A DNA stretch of 64,000 nucleotides from Dermatophilus congolensis (lineage in GTDB: Bacteria; Actinomycetota; Actinomycetes; Actinomycetales; Dermatophilaceae). How positions within the stretch are numbered: the stretch's first letter is position 1; every line of letters starts with the position of its first letter. The position numbers and the translations under genes were made by a program. Positions 18,779 through 26,970 of the stretch are shown in pieces. The notes beneath the pieces were generated by a model. It did no database searches. It was not told the DNA's origin and saw nothing but the letters and a program-made list of their open reading frames with translations. Location: the NCBI GenBank assembly GCA_030538115.1, contig JAUNUP010000017.1, positions 12,751-76,750 on the forward strand. Reading direction: 5' to 3'.

Positions 18779-20239
18779 TCAGGCCTTTTCGGCGTCCGCC
18801 TCGGGCGCGTCTTCCGCCTTGTCGGCGTCGGCCTTCTTGGCCGGAGCCTTCTTCGCGGCCGGCTTCTTGGCAGGAGCCTTCTTGGCGGGCTTCTCAGCCT
18901 CCGCCTCGGGAGCCTCAGCGTCGCCGCCCTCGGAACCCTCGGCAGCCTCGTCACTGTCGCTCTCGTCGCCTTCGACGTCGGCGGAGAGGTCGACCTCGTT
19001 GCCGGAGGCGTCGGTGACCTTGATGAGCTCGAGCACGGTGGCCAGGGCCTTGCGGCGGGCCACCTCACCGGCCATGGCGGCGACCTGGTTCTGGTCGTCC
19101 ATCGCCTGGGCGAGCTGGTTGGGGTCGATGCCGGACTGCTGCGCGGTCATGATCAGGTACTCGATGAGCTCGCCCTGGCTGACCTCGACCTCGTTCTTCT
19201 CGGCGATCTCGTCGAGAAGCAGCTGGGTGCGCAGGCCCTTGCGGGTCGACTCGTCGACCTCGGCGCGGTGCTCGTCGTCGTCGCTGCGGCCTTCGCGCGC
19301 GAGGTGGTCTTCGACCTCCGCCTCGATGAGCGCGTCGGGCACGGGGATCTCGAGGGTCTCGAGGAGGTGCTCGAGAAGCTTGTCGCGGGCCTCGACACCC
19401 TGCTGCAGCACGAGCTGGCGCTGCGCCTGCTTGCGGGAGTCGGCGTTCAGCTCGTCGATCGTGTCGAACTCCGAGGCCATCTGGGCGAAGTCGTCGTCGA
19501 GCTCGGGCAGCTCGCGCTCCTTGACCGCGGTGACGGTGACCGTGATCTCGGCGTTCTCGCCCTCATGCTCGCCACCGGCGAGGGGGGCTTCGAAGGTCTT
19601 GGTCTCGTCGACGTTCATGCCGACGAGCGCGTCGTCGAGGCCGTCGATCATGGTGCGGGAGCCGATCTCGTACGAGACACCGGAGATCGCGTCGATCTCC
19701 TCACCCGCGATCGTGCCGGACAGGTCGATGACGACGAAGTCGCCCTCGGCCGCCACACGCTCGACCGGAACGAGGGAGCCGAAGCGCTCGCGCAGCTCCT
19801 CGAGGTGCTCCTTGGTGGCGTCGTCGAGGGCCGAGTCGTCGACGTCGGAGACGCTCACCGACACCGACGAGAAGTCGGGCAGCTCGATGCTCGGGCGGAT
19901 GTCGACCTCGGCGGTGAAACCGAACTCGGACTCGTCCTCGACCGGCACCGCGGTGATGTCGACCTCGGGCTGGCCCAGCGGGCGCAGGTCGTTCTCGGCC
20001 AGGGCCTGCATGTAGAAGTCGGGCAGGGCGTCGTTGACGGCCTCCTGCACGATCGCGCCCTTGCCGACGCGCTGCTCGACCAGGCGGGCGGGCACCTTAC
20101 CCGGGCGGAAACCGGGGATGGAGATCTGCGAGCTGATGGCCGTGACCGCAGAGTCCAGTCGAGGCTTCAGCTCGGCATAGGGGACCTCTACGGTCAGCTT
20201 GACCCGGGTCGGGCTGAGGGACTCGACGGAGCTCTTCAC
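18779..20239 (-). CDS. tig: Trigger factor (ribosome-associated chaperone, PPIase)
   Basis: Co-translational folding chaperone. The 486-residue protein has the ribosome-binding N-domain with the GFRPGKVPARL signature (about residues 41-51). Next are the FKBP-type peptidyl-prolyl isomerase domain (about 155-240, GDFVVIDLSGTIAG) and the C-terminal substrate-cradling arms. It ends in a 65-residue acidic then Ala/Lys-rich tail (repeated KKAPAKK units), an extension common in actinobacteria. I prefer the GTG at 20239 (MKSSVESL) because CTGGAG lies seven bases before it. A GTG three codons upstream would overlap that ribosome-binding site. Confidence 0.93.
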   Translation of the reverse strand: MKSSVESLSPTRVKLTVEVPYAELKPRLDSAVTAISSQISIPGFRPGKVPARLVEQRVGKGAIVQEAVNDALPDFYMQALAENDLRPLGQPEVDITAVPVEDESEFGFTAEVDIRPSIELPDFSSVSVSVSDVDDSALDDATKEHLEELRERFGSLVPVERVAAEGDFVVIDLSGTIAGEEIDAISGVSYEIGSRTMIDGLDDALVGMNVDETKTFEAPLAGGEHEGENAEITVTVTAVKERELPELDDDFAQMASEFDTIDELNADSRKQAQRQLVLQQGVEARDKLLEHLLETLEIPVPDALIEAEVEDHLAREGRSDDDEHRAEVDESTRKGLRTQLLLDEIAEKNEVEVSQGELIEYLIMTAQQSGIDPNQLAQAMDDQNQVAAMAGEVARRKALATVLELIKVTDASGNEVDLSADVEGDESDSDEAAEGSEGGDAEAPEAEAEKPAKKAPAKKPAAKKAPAKKADADKAEDAPEADAEKA

Positions 20240-20248
20240 TTCTGGCAC

Positions 20249-20618
20249 TCCAGATACACGTGGGAAACGACGGACAAGTTCGATGGGGCCGACGCATTCG
20301 TCTCGGCGACACCGACGCCGACGTTACGAGAAACAGCGACGGCAGCGCGGCGACGACCTCGGACACGGCGGAGCGTGACGCCTTCGCGGCCCCGACGAGC
20401 AATGCTAGCCGCTCGCCTCACCGAACTCGCAACGGAGGCCGTTCGGCACGCCCTTCGCAGGCCCTCCAGCGGCCACCCGCAGGCCACTCTCCCGACACAT
20501 GATCTCGCGATGCGAGACATTTGGTTTCGTGTGTAACGCGTTCTCCCGTAGCGGCGATGGAACGGTCGGATCCGCACGGCGGGTCTCACGAACACCGGGT
20601 GGGAGGACGCGCGGCCTC
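20249..20618. other. tig upstream region, no gene recognised
   Basis: About 370 bases with no convincing coding frame on either strand. It should contain the tig promoter on the minus strand. CTCGCGATGCGAG (20505-20517) is a small inverted repeat near the middle, and TTTGGTTTCGTGTGTAACGC just after it is the most AT-rich point and a possible promoter for the plus-strand candidate RNA that follows. I see no clear -10/-35 pair. Confidence 0.35.
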
Positions 20619-20720
20619 GTGGATTCCAGGGGAGGAATCCACATGAGCAGGCAGGCGCAGGTGAGGTAGGTGCCTCACCGACGAAGGTGGGTGGCGAACA
20701 CTATCGCCACCCACCTTCGT
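20619..20720 (+). ncRNA. Candidate structured small RNA or leader with 8-codon ORF and strong terminator
   Basis: Three consecutive perfect hairpins are seen. The first is GTGGATTCC/GGAATCCAC (20619-20642, loop AGGGGA). The second is GGTGAGG/CCTCACC (20660-20679). The third has a 17-bp stem (20681-20697 with 20704-20720, loop ACACTA). An ideal ribosome-binding site, AGGGGAGG, lies in and next to the first loop, and ATG at 20643 opens an 8-codon frame (MSRQAQVR, stop TAG). No gene follows that the last hairpin could attenuate. A dispersed repeat copy begins 51 bp later, as it does after plus-strand genes elsewhere. Strand and existence of a transcript are inferred; a minus-strand RNA with a TCCCCT loop is the alternative. 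Confidence 0.45.
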
Positions 20721-20771
20721 CGTTCCCGGCCTCCGTAGCCCGCGTCCCTCCAGGCGCCCCACACCTCCCCT

Positions 20772-20853
20772 GTGCCATGGCACCTCTGCGATAACGCGAC
20801 CCCACCGACAGACATGTGCCATGGCACCGCACCGACGCACGGCGCCACGGCAC
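20772..20853. repeat. Dispersed dodecamer repeat, copy C (three-unit form)
   Basis: GTGCCATGGCAC at 20772 and 20816 (both perfect palindromes) and GCGCCACGGCAC at 20842; spacing 44 and 26. The fourth unit expected near 20886 is not recognisable. It sits just before tRNA-Pro. Confidence 0.8.
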
Positions 20854-20902
20854 GGAACGCGATGCGGGGCTCACGTTGGTTGTCACCTAAACTCTTCGCG
20901 AA

Positions 20903-20976
20903 CGGGCTGTGGCGCAGTTTGGTAGCGCGCGTGCTTTGGGAGCACGATGTCGCAGGTTCGAATCCTGTCAGCCCGA
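20903..20976 (+). tRNA. tRNA-Pro (anticodon TGG)
   Basis: Acceptor arm CGGGCTG (20903-20909) pairs with CAGCCCG (20969-20975), discriminator A. The anticodon stem CGTGC/GCACG encloses TTTGGGA, giving TGG. The T-arm is CAGGTTCGAATCCTG. The 3' CCA is not encoded. Confidence 0.97.
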
Positions 20977-21059
20977 CTGTCGCGATCCTGTCGCTTTTCA
21001 ACGCCGGCCATCTCGTGTGGCACACTGGTCGGCGGCGTTGGTCGCAAGATGCGCGCCGC

Positions 21060-21133
21060 GCGGGTGTAGCTCAATGGTAGAGCCCCAGTCTTCCAAACTG
21101 GCTACGCGAGTTCGATTCTCGTCACCCGCTCCA
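21060..21133 (+). tRNA. tRNA-Gly (anticodon TCC), integration target
   Basis: Acceptor GCGGGTG pairs with CACCCGC; the anticodon loop CTTCCAA between CCAGT and ACTGG gives TCC; the T-loop is GAGTTCGATTCTC; 3' CCA is encoded. The half from the anticodon loop to beyond CCA is duplicated 10.3 kb downstream as the right attachment site, so the integrated element leaves an intact tRNA. Confidence 0.97.
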
Positions 21134-21135
21134 CT
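21088..21135 (+). repeat. attL core, inside tRNA-Gly
   Basis: The 48 bases from the anticodon loop (GTCTTCCAAACTGG...) to two bases past CCA are identical to 31401-31448. The left copy is part of the intact tRNA gene. Confidence 0.93.
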
Positions 21136-21205
21136 GCTCCACCGCAGGTCAGAGGCCGTCTCTTGGCTTCGCTGCCCACTCCCCCGCAAGCGCCGCAGGT
21201 GTTTC

Positions 21206-21225
21206 GTGCCCAATACGTGCCCAAT
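21206..21225 (+). repeat. Left integrase arm-type sites (paired GTGCCCAAT)
   Basis: GTGCCCAAT-AC-GTGCCCAAT, two direct 9-mers 11 bp apart, 71 bp inside the left core and touching the int stop codon. An almost identical pair lies inside the right end. Such pairs flanking the core are what arm-binding sites of a lambda-type integrase look like. Confidence 0.65.
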
Positions 21226-22331
21226 CAAGACGCTGTTCCGTTCTTGTACAGAGCGTTGAGCGCGTCAGCGATGGCCTTGTCACGCTCAGCCGTCGCGTGC
21301 TGGTAGATGAGCGCAGCGCGCATACTCGCGTGCCCCATCCGTGCCATCAACTCACGCGTCGAGGCCCCCGAAGTCGCGGCAAGGTGGTTGCCGGTGTGGC
21401 GCAGGTCGTGCAGGTGCAGACCGTCCGGCAGCTCTGCCGCAGTGCGCGCAGCCTTCCAGATCGGAGCGAAGTTCGAGCGCCGCAACGTGCTGCCGCGAAC
21501 GCCGACGAAGACGCGTCCGCCGTCGCCTGACTCTGCGTAGGCCTCAAGGTGTGCGGCCAGCTCTGGGCGCAATGCCTCCGGCAGCGAGACCGTTCGCACC
21601 CCCGCCGCAGTCTTGGGCTGTTTCACAACGAGCTTGCCGCCAACCTCAGCCACCGACCGGCGAACATGGACTGTCATCTCGTCGAGGTCGATGTCTTCAC
21701 GGGTAAGCGCCATCAGCTCGCCCCAACGAAGCGAGCCAAACACTGCCAGGAGAACGAGCAGCCGAAGGCGCGGTTCGATAGCATCGGCCAGCTTGCCCAC
21801 TTGAGCGAGGTCGAGAATCGGTCGCTCAGGTGTGCGCTCTACGCCGCCGCCCTTGACGCGACACGGATTCTTCTGGATCAGGTCGTCGTCCACTGCGGTC
21901 GACATCACCGCACGCAGGAGCGAATACGCCTTCGCCTGCGTCGACACCCCCGCTCCGTTGGTCACGAGATCCTGACGCCACTTGCGAACCATCATCGGAT
22001 TGAGATCTCGAATGAGAACCCGGCCCAGATACGGGGACACGTGGAGCCGGAGCAGCGACCGGTACAGCTCACGCGTTCGGTCGGCCAGGTGCGACCGCTG
22101 CTTGATCCAGCGCAACGCATACTCACCGACCGAAATCCGTGCGGCTTCTGGTGCCACCCAACGCCCAAGCGCGAGATCAGCCGACAACAGCGACCAAGCC
22201 GCCTCGGCGTCTGACTTGGTGCGGAAGGTCTCCTCCATCGAGCGCCGAAGACCGTCGGGGCCTGTGTACCTCACTTGATAGCGACCGGAGGTGAGCCTCC
22301 GGATTGATCCTCTGTAACGTTTGCCTGCCAT
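21225..22331 (-). CDS. int: Tyrosine recombinase (element integrase)
   Basis: Site-specific recombinase of 368 residues that should integrate and excise the element at tRNA-Gly. An arm-binding region (1-60) and a SAM-like core-binding domain (about 65-160) are followed by the catalytic domain with Arg202 (FGSLRWGEL), Lys near 238-240, His308 and Arg311 (HDLRHTGNH), His334 (GHASMRAAL) and the nucleophile Tyr343 (IYQHAT). The ATG overlaps the xis stop as TGATG, which decides the start. The stop lies about 90 bp from attL, the usual place for an AICE integrase. Confidence 0.94.
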   Translation of the reverse strand: MAGKRYRGSIRRLTSGRYQVRYTGPDGLRRSMEETFRTKSDAEAAWSLLSADLALGRWVAPEAARISVGEYALRWIKQRSHLADRTRELYRSLLRLHVSPYLGRVLIRDLNPMMVRKWRQDLVTNGAGVSTQAKAYSLLRAVMSTAVDDDLIQKNPCRVKGGGVERTPERPILDLAQVGKLADAIEPRLRLLVLLAVFGSLRWGELMALTREDIDLDEMTVHVRRSVAEVGGKLVVKQPKTAAGVRTVSLPEALRPELAAHLEAYAESGDGGRVFVGVRGSTLRRSNFAPIWKAARTAAELPDGLHLHDLRHTGNHLAATSGASTRELMARMGHASMRAALIYQHATAERDKAIADALNALYKNGTAS

Positions 22332-22543
22332 CAGACGGCCCATCTACCGGCCCGCCGCATGGGCTCGACGGTGTTTGCCGCGATGAAGTCGGCGAGGGCG
22401 GATTCGGGGATGCGCACGTGTCGTCCGACGTGGACGAAGCGAATTCGGCGTTCGGCGATGAGCCGGCGCGGGAAGCGGTCAGTCGTGCCGAGGCGTTCGG
22501 CAGCCTGAGCGACGTCGAGGAGGCGATCGGTCGCGGTAGTCAT
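22331..22543 (-). CDS. xis: Excisionase / small winged-HTH DNA-binding protein
   Basis: A 70-residue protein with a MerR/excisionase-type helix-turn-helix: LLDVAQAAERLGTTDRFPRRLIAERRIRFVHVGRH, then RIPESALADFIAANTV, the standard layout of AICE Xis proteins. It should steer Int toward excision. A good ribosome-binding site (GTAGGAG) precedes ATG, and the stop overlaps the int start, so Int is probably made by coupling to Xis. Confidence 0.85.
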   Translation of the reverse strand: MTTATDRLLDVAQAAERLGTTDRFPRRLIAERRIRFVHVGRHVRIPESALADFIAANTVEPMRRAGRWAV

Positions 22544-22576
22544 GGGTGGGGCTCCTACGTCATCGGAGGTTCGGGG

Positions 22577-24133
22577 TCAGCGGGTTTGGGCGCGCCATTG
22601 GTCGTATTCGCGGGCGCGTGCTGCTGCTGCGAGGGCGAGTTGGGTGTCGCCGGGTTTGGGCCATCCGGTGCCCGCGTACTCCCAGGACCCGACGACCAAC
22701 GTGGTTTCGGTGTCGTCGTCGGCGAGTAGGCGGGCTTCGAGGTCGCGAGTGTCGAGGGGGATGCCGGTTCGCTGTGCCTGCTCGACGAGGCGCCGGTACT
22801 TCGCGCGGGCGGCGCGGAGTTTGCCGAGGGTGATGGAGAAGCGGCGGGACTTGGTGGAGAAGTGGCCGCGGAAGCCGAGCATGTGCGCCCACTTCCCGAT
22901 CAGCGCGTAGTGATCCAGGCCGGTCTTGGGCTCGAGAGGAACCACGCTCACCGCGTCGCCCTCCAGAGCGCGCAGGATGGAGCGCTCGTGCGCGTGCCGG
23001 AACAGCTGGCGGCATTCGTCGGCGAGGCGGGCCAGGTGGGGCCGGTCACCGACCTGGCGTAGATCGGTGGCGTCTTTGGTCGCGTACTTCGCCAAGTACC
23101 CGGCCACCTGTTCGGGAGTGAGTTCATGGGAGCCGGTGAGGTCGGCGTGACCGTGGGTGATCGTGCGTACGTCGAGCTGACGGCCCCAGGCGAGCACCCG
23201 CGCACGGTCGGTCTCGAACGCCGGCGGAGCGACCACCGTCACGGAGTGGGCGGCTTCGGTGACTGCGCCGGCCAAGTCCTCCGCGTCGAGCGGGCAGGGG
23301 GTGCCGGGGCCGTCGGGACCATCGAGGCGGATCAACGCGTGGAAGTGGATCGCCCCGCGTGCTTGGTATTCGGCGACCTTGGCGAACTGCACCGCACACC
23401 GCGCCCGCAGCTTCCCCTCACCGATCCCGAGGCGGGAGGCGAGAGCGCGCCTGATCGCGATGGAGGTGCGTCGCCAGAGTTCGGGGGCGTGGAACTGCCA
23501 CACCACCGCAGTAGTCCAGTCATAGCAGCCCCAACAGAGCGGGGCACCCACGAGCGGGTCGTCGTCGCTATGACGAGCTGAGCAGGAGAGGCGTACGCCG
23601 TGGGGGCAGGTCACCACGCGATCCAAGGAGCGAGGCCGACACACGCCACCATTCGGGCGTAGGCCGTGGACGAGCCCGAACGAGGGAGCGGTCAGGGTCA
23701 CGAACAACAAGGGGCACGCGGCCACGGAGTGCGGGACGGTCTTGCCGCCCACGACGCCGGAGCGGATCAGCTCGAACGTATCCCGGGCGTAGGTGCGGGA
23801 GCAGGCGGGGCAGACGTGCGCGCGACGGTTCCCACACGGCACATACAACTCACCAAGGGGCATCGAGTCGCTGGTGAACGTCGAGACGACCTCACCCGTG
23901 GCGGCATCGATCGTCTGGGAATGGCCGCGGAGACGGATGGGGTGTGTGCAGTTCCCGACCCCGGCGAGGGTGTCGGCGAACGCCTCATGCGACCCATCCA
24001 GCAGCCTCGCGAGCAGGGCCGAGTCGTCCAGGGTGCTGGGCAGTTCCAGCGGCGCACCCTCACCGAACCCAGGGAACGACGACGCGCCCCTGTCTGGTGA
24101 GGGTGCGTCACTGTGACCAACCAGAACCGACAT
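22577..24133 (-). CDS. rep: RepSA-type replication initiator
   Basis: Rolling-circle replication initiator of 518 residues for the excised circle. A Cys-rich N-terminal segment (Cys100, 108, 111: PCGNRRAHVCPACSRTY) precedes the HUH metal motif in GAIHFHALIRL (His263, His265) and a tyrosine-containing segment GYLAKYATKDA (Tyr346, Tyr350) that should hold the nicking tyrosine. This arrangement matches the replication initiator of pSAM2-like elements. ATG at 24133 follows the WhiB-like stop by one base (TGAGATG), which argues for coupling; an upstream in-frame start would overlap that gene by 40 bp. Confidence 0.88.
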   Translation of the reverse strand: MSVLVGHSDAPSPDRGASSFPGFGEGAPLELPSTLDDSALLARLLDGSHEAFADTLAGVGNCTHPIRLRGHSQTIDAATGEVVSTFTSDSMPLGELYVPCGNRRAHVCPACSRTYARDTFELIRSGVVGGKTVPHSVAACPLLFVTLTAPSFGLVHGLRPNGGVCRPRSLDRVVTCPHGVRLSCSARHSDDDPLVGAPLCWGCYDWTTAVVWQFHAPELWRRTSIAIRRALASRLGIGEGKLRARCAVQFAKVAEYQARGAIHFHALIRLDGPDGPGTPCPLDAEDLAGAVTEAAHSVTVVAPPAFETDRARVLAWGRQLDVRTITHGHADLTGSHELTPEQVAGYLAKYATKDATDLRQVGDRPHLARLADECRQLFRHAHERSILRALEGDAVSVVPLEPKTGLDHYALIGKWAHMLGFRGHFSTKSRRFSITLGKLRAARAKYRRLVEQAQRTGIPLDTRDLEARLLADDDTETTLVVGSWEYAGTGWPKPGDTQLALAAAARAREYDQWRAQTR

Positions 24134-24134
24134 C

Positions 24135-24572
24135 TCAGGCCACCCCGCCCAGGTGCCAGGCGCCGGCATCGTCACGCTGCAAGACGTACGCGCCCTGCTC
24201 GAACACCCGACCCCGCCGGCTACGGGGCAGCCAGCACAGCATCGGCTCTCCAGCAGCCGGCACCTCGTCAGCAGCCGGCACGGCAGCGGCAGGCCCGTCG
24301 GTGGCCGGGGGTTTGTCGGTTGCCCAGGCGGGCGGTTCGAGGTGCGCGGTCCCGGCGTGGGAGTCGCGGTCGGTGCCGGCCCACCAGCCGCCGGTCACGT
24401 CGAGCACGTCGACGGCGTCGAGGCAGGCGAACAGGACCGGGCAGCGGTCGCAGATCGAGCGCATGGTCGCTGCCTGCCACGGCGTCACGTCGGCGGCATC
24501 GCTCGTCCACGGGAGATCGAGGCGAGACGCACAGGCTGCGCGTCGCATCCAGTTCGAGTCGTGGGTGCTCAT
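24135..24572 (-). CDS. WhiB-family iron-sulfur regulator encoded on the element
   Basis: A 145-residue WhiB-like protein. Four cysteines (14, 41, 44, 50: AACASR and ICDRCPVLFACL) fit the [4Fe-4S] ligands, and GGWWAGTDR corresponds to the family's G-V/I-W-G-G turn. The usual short basic C-terminus is replaced by a 70-residue Ala/Pro-rich linker and a basic tail (PRSRRGRVFEQGAY). Wbl proteins act with sigma factors in sporulation, stress and, in some phages, host takeover. It is embedded in the conjugation operon with an ATGA overlap to traB, so it may tune element genes. The target is unknown. Confidence 0.82.
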   Translation of the reverse strand: MSTHDSNWMRRAACASRLDLPWTSDAADVTPWQAATMRSICDRCPVLFACLDAVDVLDVTGGWWAGTDRDSHAGTAHLEPPAWATDKPPATDGPAAAVPAADEVPAAGEPMLCWLPRSRRGRVFEQGAYVLQRDDAGAWHLGGVA

Positions 24573-26128
24573 ACCGGCACCACCACCTGTGCCCCGATCA
24601 CCGGCAGCGGCACGGTCTCGCCGCAGCGGCCGGCGTCAACGTCACGGCCGGCGGGGATGGTCTGGCCGAGGATGACCGTGGAGGCGGTCAGGGGCCGGCC
24701 GTGTGTCGCGGCCAGGCCGGCAGCCACGCGGCGCCGGTAGGTCGCGTAGTCGGTGTGGTGCATCCGTACCCGCCGCAGCGGCAGACCGGGGGCCTCGAAC
24801 AGGCCGACGCCGGGCTTGAACTGCCGCACGGCTTCGAGGCCAGCACGGGGGATGCCGTCGTGCAGCATCACCACGGCATCGGCGTTATCGACGCGCAGGG
24901 AGCAGCGGACAGCGAGGTTGGCGCGGTCATCGGTGGCGAGGGCATCGGCGGACATGCGCTGTGAGATCACCAACACGCACACGCCGACCTTGGCGCCTTC
25001 CTTCACCAGCCGGCCGACGGCGCGTTCCAGGCGAGGCGCGATCCGCTCCCCCGCCTTCGCACCCTTCTCACCGTCCAACGCTTTCGCCGCAGAGAGGAGG
25101 CCGGGGTATTCCTCAAGGACGACCCACACCACCGGCACCGCGGCCGTGTAGGTGGCGAACTTGTCCACCCCCGCGCTACGTAGGTCGGCGATCCGGGAGT
25201 CCATCAGCTCGACCAGTCGCGACAGGACGTGCGCCGTGTGCGTGAGGTCGTCGGCGCGTGTACCGGTGGCGATGTAGGCCGCGGCGGGGCCGGTCACGAA
25301 CGCGCCGAGCAGGAGCCCGGAGGGGTCGACCCCGCACACCACCACGTCGCTTCGGTGCGCCAACGCGGCCAGGAGGGTGTAGGAGGTCGAGGACTTCCCC
25401 GACCGCGACGCGCCCTGTAGACCCATGTGAGCCGTGCCGTACGGATCGACAGTCACCGGGTGCCCGTACTCATCCCGCCCCAGCTCCACATCGCCGGCCG
25501 TGTGACGGGCCGGGTTCGGTGCGACCCGCTCGGCGCCGAGGGGGTCACGGCGCAGCACATCGAGCACCACCCAGCCAGGCCGCAGGCCCTCCCGCACGCT
25601 GACGGAGTGGGCCGCGAACGTCGACGCCAGCCCAGGGCATGCGGCCTGCCAGTCAGCCAGGGTCTGCCCCGGAGCCGACCGCACCGTCAACACATCGAAG
25701 CCGTGGCGATGCTGATGACGCACCAGGCCGGGGACGTGCACGGCCGACCCGACCCGCACCACCGCACGAGCAGCCAGGCACGCCGTCGCCCAGCGTGGCC
25801 GGTACACGAACACCCGCAGCACCTCACCGGCCAGCAGCGACCCGAGGCCACGGAGCCAGGCCGGCCGGCGCCACGCCACCACACCCACGAGAACCCCGAC
25901 CGTGAGAGCCGCGCCGAGCACGGGCAGCCAATAGCCGGCCGTCAGCGCCCACACTGCGACCAGCACGGACGCGGCACCTAGGGCGAGCACGGGCGCCCGC
26001 CACACCGACACCACCAGCACGCCCAGTACCCGACCGAGAGCCGCGAACACTGCCCCGAGGCCGGAGTCTGTGCGGGTGCGGTCGAGCTGAACCCGCACCG
26101 GAGTCGAGGTCTGAACCGCCCCGAACAT
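24569..26128 (-). CDS. traB: FtsK/SpoIIIE-like DNA translocase (conjugal transfer TraB/TraSA)
   Basis: A 519-residue ATPase that in AICEs alone moves double-stranded DNA between mycelia or cells. Two to three membrane segments (about residues 28-90) precede a cytosolic motor domain with Walker A GASRSGKSS at 239-247 and Walker B VVWVVLEEYPG near 333-342, then the FtsK-like VLVISQRMSADAL segment. No relaxase is encoded, in line with this family. The start is in a TGATG overlap with the previous gene and the stop overlaps the WhiB-like start. The C-terminal domain that would bind the element's clt repeats is poorly conserved, as expected. Confidence 0.87.
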   Translation of the reverse strand: MFGAVQTSTPVRVQLDRTRTDSGLGAVFAALGRVLGVLVVSVWRAPVLALGAASVLVAVWALTAGYWLPVLGAALTVGVLVGVVAWRRPAWLRGLGSLLAGEVLRVFVYRPRWATACLAARAVVRVGSAVHVPGLVRHQHRHGFDVLTVRSAPGQTLADWQAACPGLASTFAAHSVSVREGLRPGWVVLDVLRRDPLGAERVAPNPARHTAGDVELGRDEYGHPVTVDPYGTAHMGLQGASRSGKSSTSYTLLAALAHRSDVVVCGVDPSGLLLGAFVTGPAAAYIATGTRADDLTHTAHVLSRLVELMDSRIADLRSAGVDKFATYTAAVPVVWVVLEEYPGLLSAAKALDGEKGAKAGERIAPRLERAVGRLVKEGAKVGVCVLVISQRMSADALATDDRANLAVRCSLRVDNADAVVMLHDGIPRAGLEAVRQFKPGVGLFEAPGLPLRRVRMHHTDYATYRRRVAAGLAATHGRPLTASTVILGQTIPAGRDVDAGRCGETVPLPVIGAQVVVPV

Positions 26129-26517
26129 CACGACACCGCCGCAGCGTGGTCGAGGTCGATCGGGTCAACGCCGGTCTGACCGCCCATGGAACGCACCGTC
26201 GAGACCGTCACGAGCACCGGCTCACCATCAACGGTGGGCAGGTCGAGGTAGCGCGACCACTGCATGCACCGGTACGGACCCGCGTCATCCTGGCGCGGCG
26301 TCTCAGCTACCAGTGCCAGACCCAGGGCGCCGGCCATCCGGGCCGCGTCGATCGGCTCATCCACCGACACCCGCACATGCAGCAGGTGCAGCATCCGGTC
26401 ACGCGCATCGCGCACCTCCGGATCGAGCGTCTCTTCGAGCGTGAACCGCGCCATCTCGACGCCGGCGAAGCCGGCCAGGAACGCCGCCACCACGGCGACA
26501 TCACTCACCCGTGCCAT
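26128..26517 (-). CDS. Unknown element protein between pra and traB
   Basis: A 129-residue protein I cannot assign. It opens with a hydrophobic stretch (VSDVAVVAAFLAGFAGVEMARF), then an acidic region with LEETLDPEVRDARDRMLHLLHVRV, and ends acidic (GVDPIDLDHAAAVS). It has no cysteine pair or catalytic signature that I recognise. Both ends are in TGATG overlaps with pra and traB, so it is made in step with the transfer and replication proteins. It occupies the place where AICEs carry small spread or accessory genes. Confidence 0.7.
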   Translation of the reverse strand: MARVSDVAVVAAFLAGFAGVEMARFTLEETLDPEVRDARDRMLHLLHVRVSVDEPIDAARMAGALGLALVAETPRQDDAGPYRCMQWSRYLDLPTVDGEPVLVTVSTVRSMGGQTGVDPIDLDHAAAVS

Positions 26518-26951
26518 CACGCACCGGCCTTGACCGAATCGGCAGTCTTCACCGAGGCCGAGCCGGGAGCGGTCAGGCCCTCCGCGCGGAACGACCACGC
26601 GATCCGGGCACGGCCCGCGCCGTTGTCATCGATCCACGGCAGAGCCGTCAACCCGACGAACTCGACCGGCGTGAACGGGAAGGGAGTTTCGTTGCTCGGC
26701 GGCACCGGCTGGTGGGATGCGAGCAGCTTGACCGTGACCGTCTTGTCCCGCTTGCCCGCTTCCGGGTCGGCGTCGAGTACCTGCACCGCCCACACCGGCA
26801 GGCCCGTCTCCTTGTCGAGCTGCTGCGGACGAGACCCGTCCTCACGCGCCGGAGCGTTGAAGTCCGCCACCGACTCGACCGCACCGACCAGGAACGCCCC
26901 AGCCGGGAACACCGAACCGAACTCCACCGCAAACCGCTTCTGCATCGCCAT
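26517..26951 (-). CDS. pra: Plasmid replication, integration and excision activator (Pra-like)
   Basis: A 144-residue protein resembling Pra of pSAM2-type elements: VFPAGAFLVGAVESVADFNAP, QLDKETGLPVWAVQVLDADPE, then KTVTVKLLA and PVEFVGLTALPW. In pSAM2, Pra switches on replication, integration and excision genes. It is the first gene of the leftward operon, behind CAGGAGGCC, and faces the gntR gene across a spacer full of GGCTAGCC operators, so the GntR-type repressor very likely controls it. The biochemical function of the family is not settled. Confidence 0.82.
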   Translation of the reverse strand: MAMQKRFAVEFGSVFPAGAFLVGAVESVADFNAPAREDGSRPQQLDKETGLPVWAVQVLDADPEAGKRDKTVTVKLLASHQPVPPSNETPFPFTPVEFVGLTALPWIDDNGAGRARIAWSFRAEGLTAPGSASVKTADSVKAGA

Positions 26952-26970
26952 GATTGGCCTCCTGAATAGA

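Noticed and set aside
18617..20536. 639-codon open frame opposite tig
   Set aside because: Antisense shadow; the minus-strand trigger factor has a complete set of domains and a proper ribosome-binding site.
20643..20669. The 8-codon frame MSRQAQVR as a definite leader peptide
   Set aside because: The ribosome-binding site is excellent, but with no downstream gene and no evidence of a transcript I keep it only as part of the candidate RNA.
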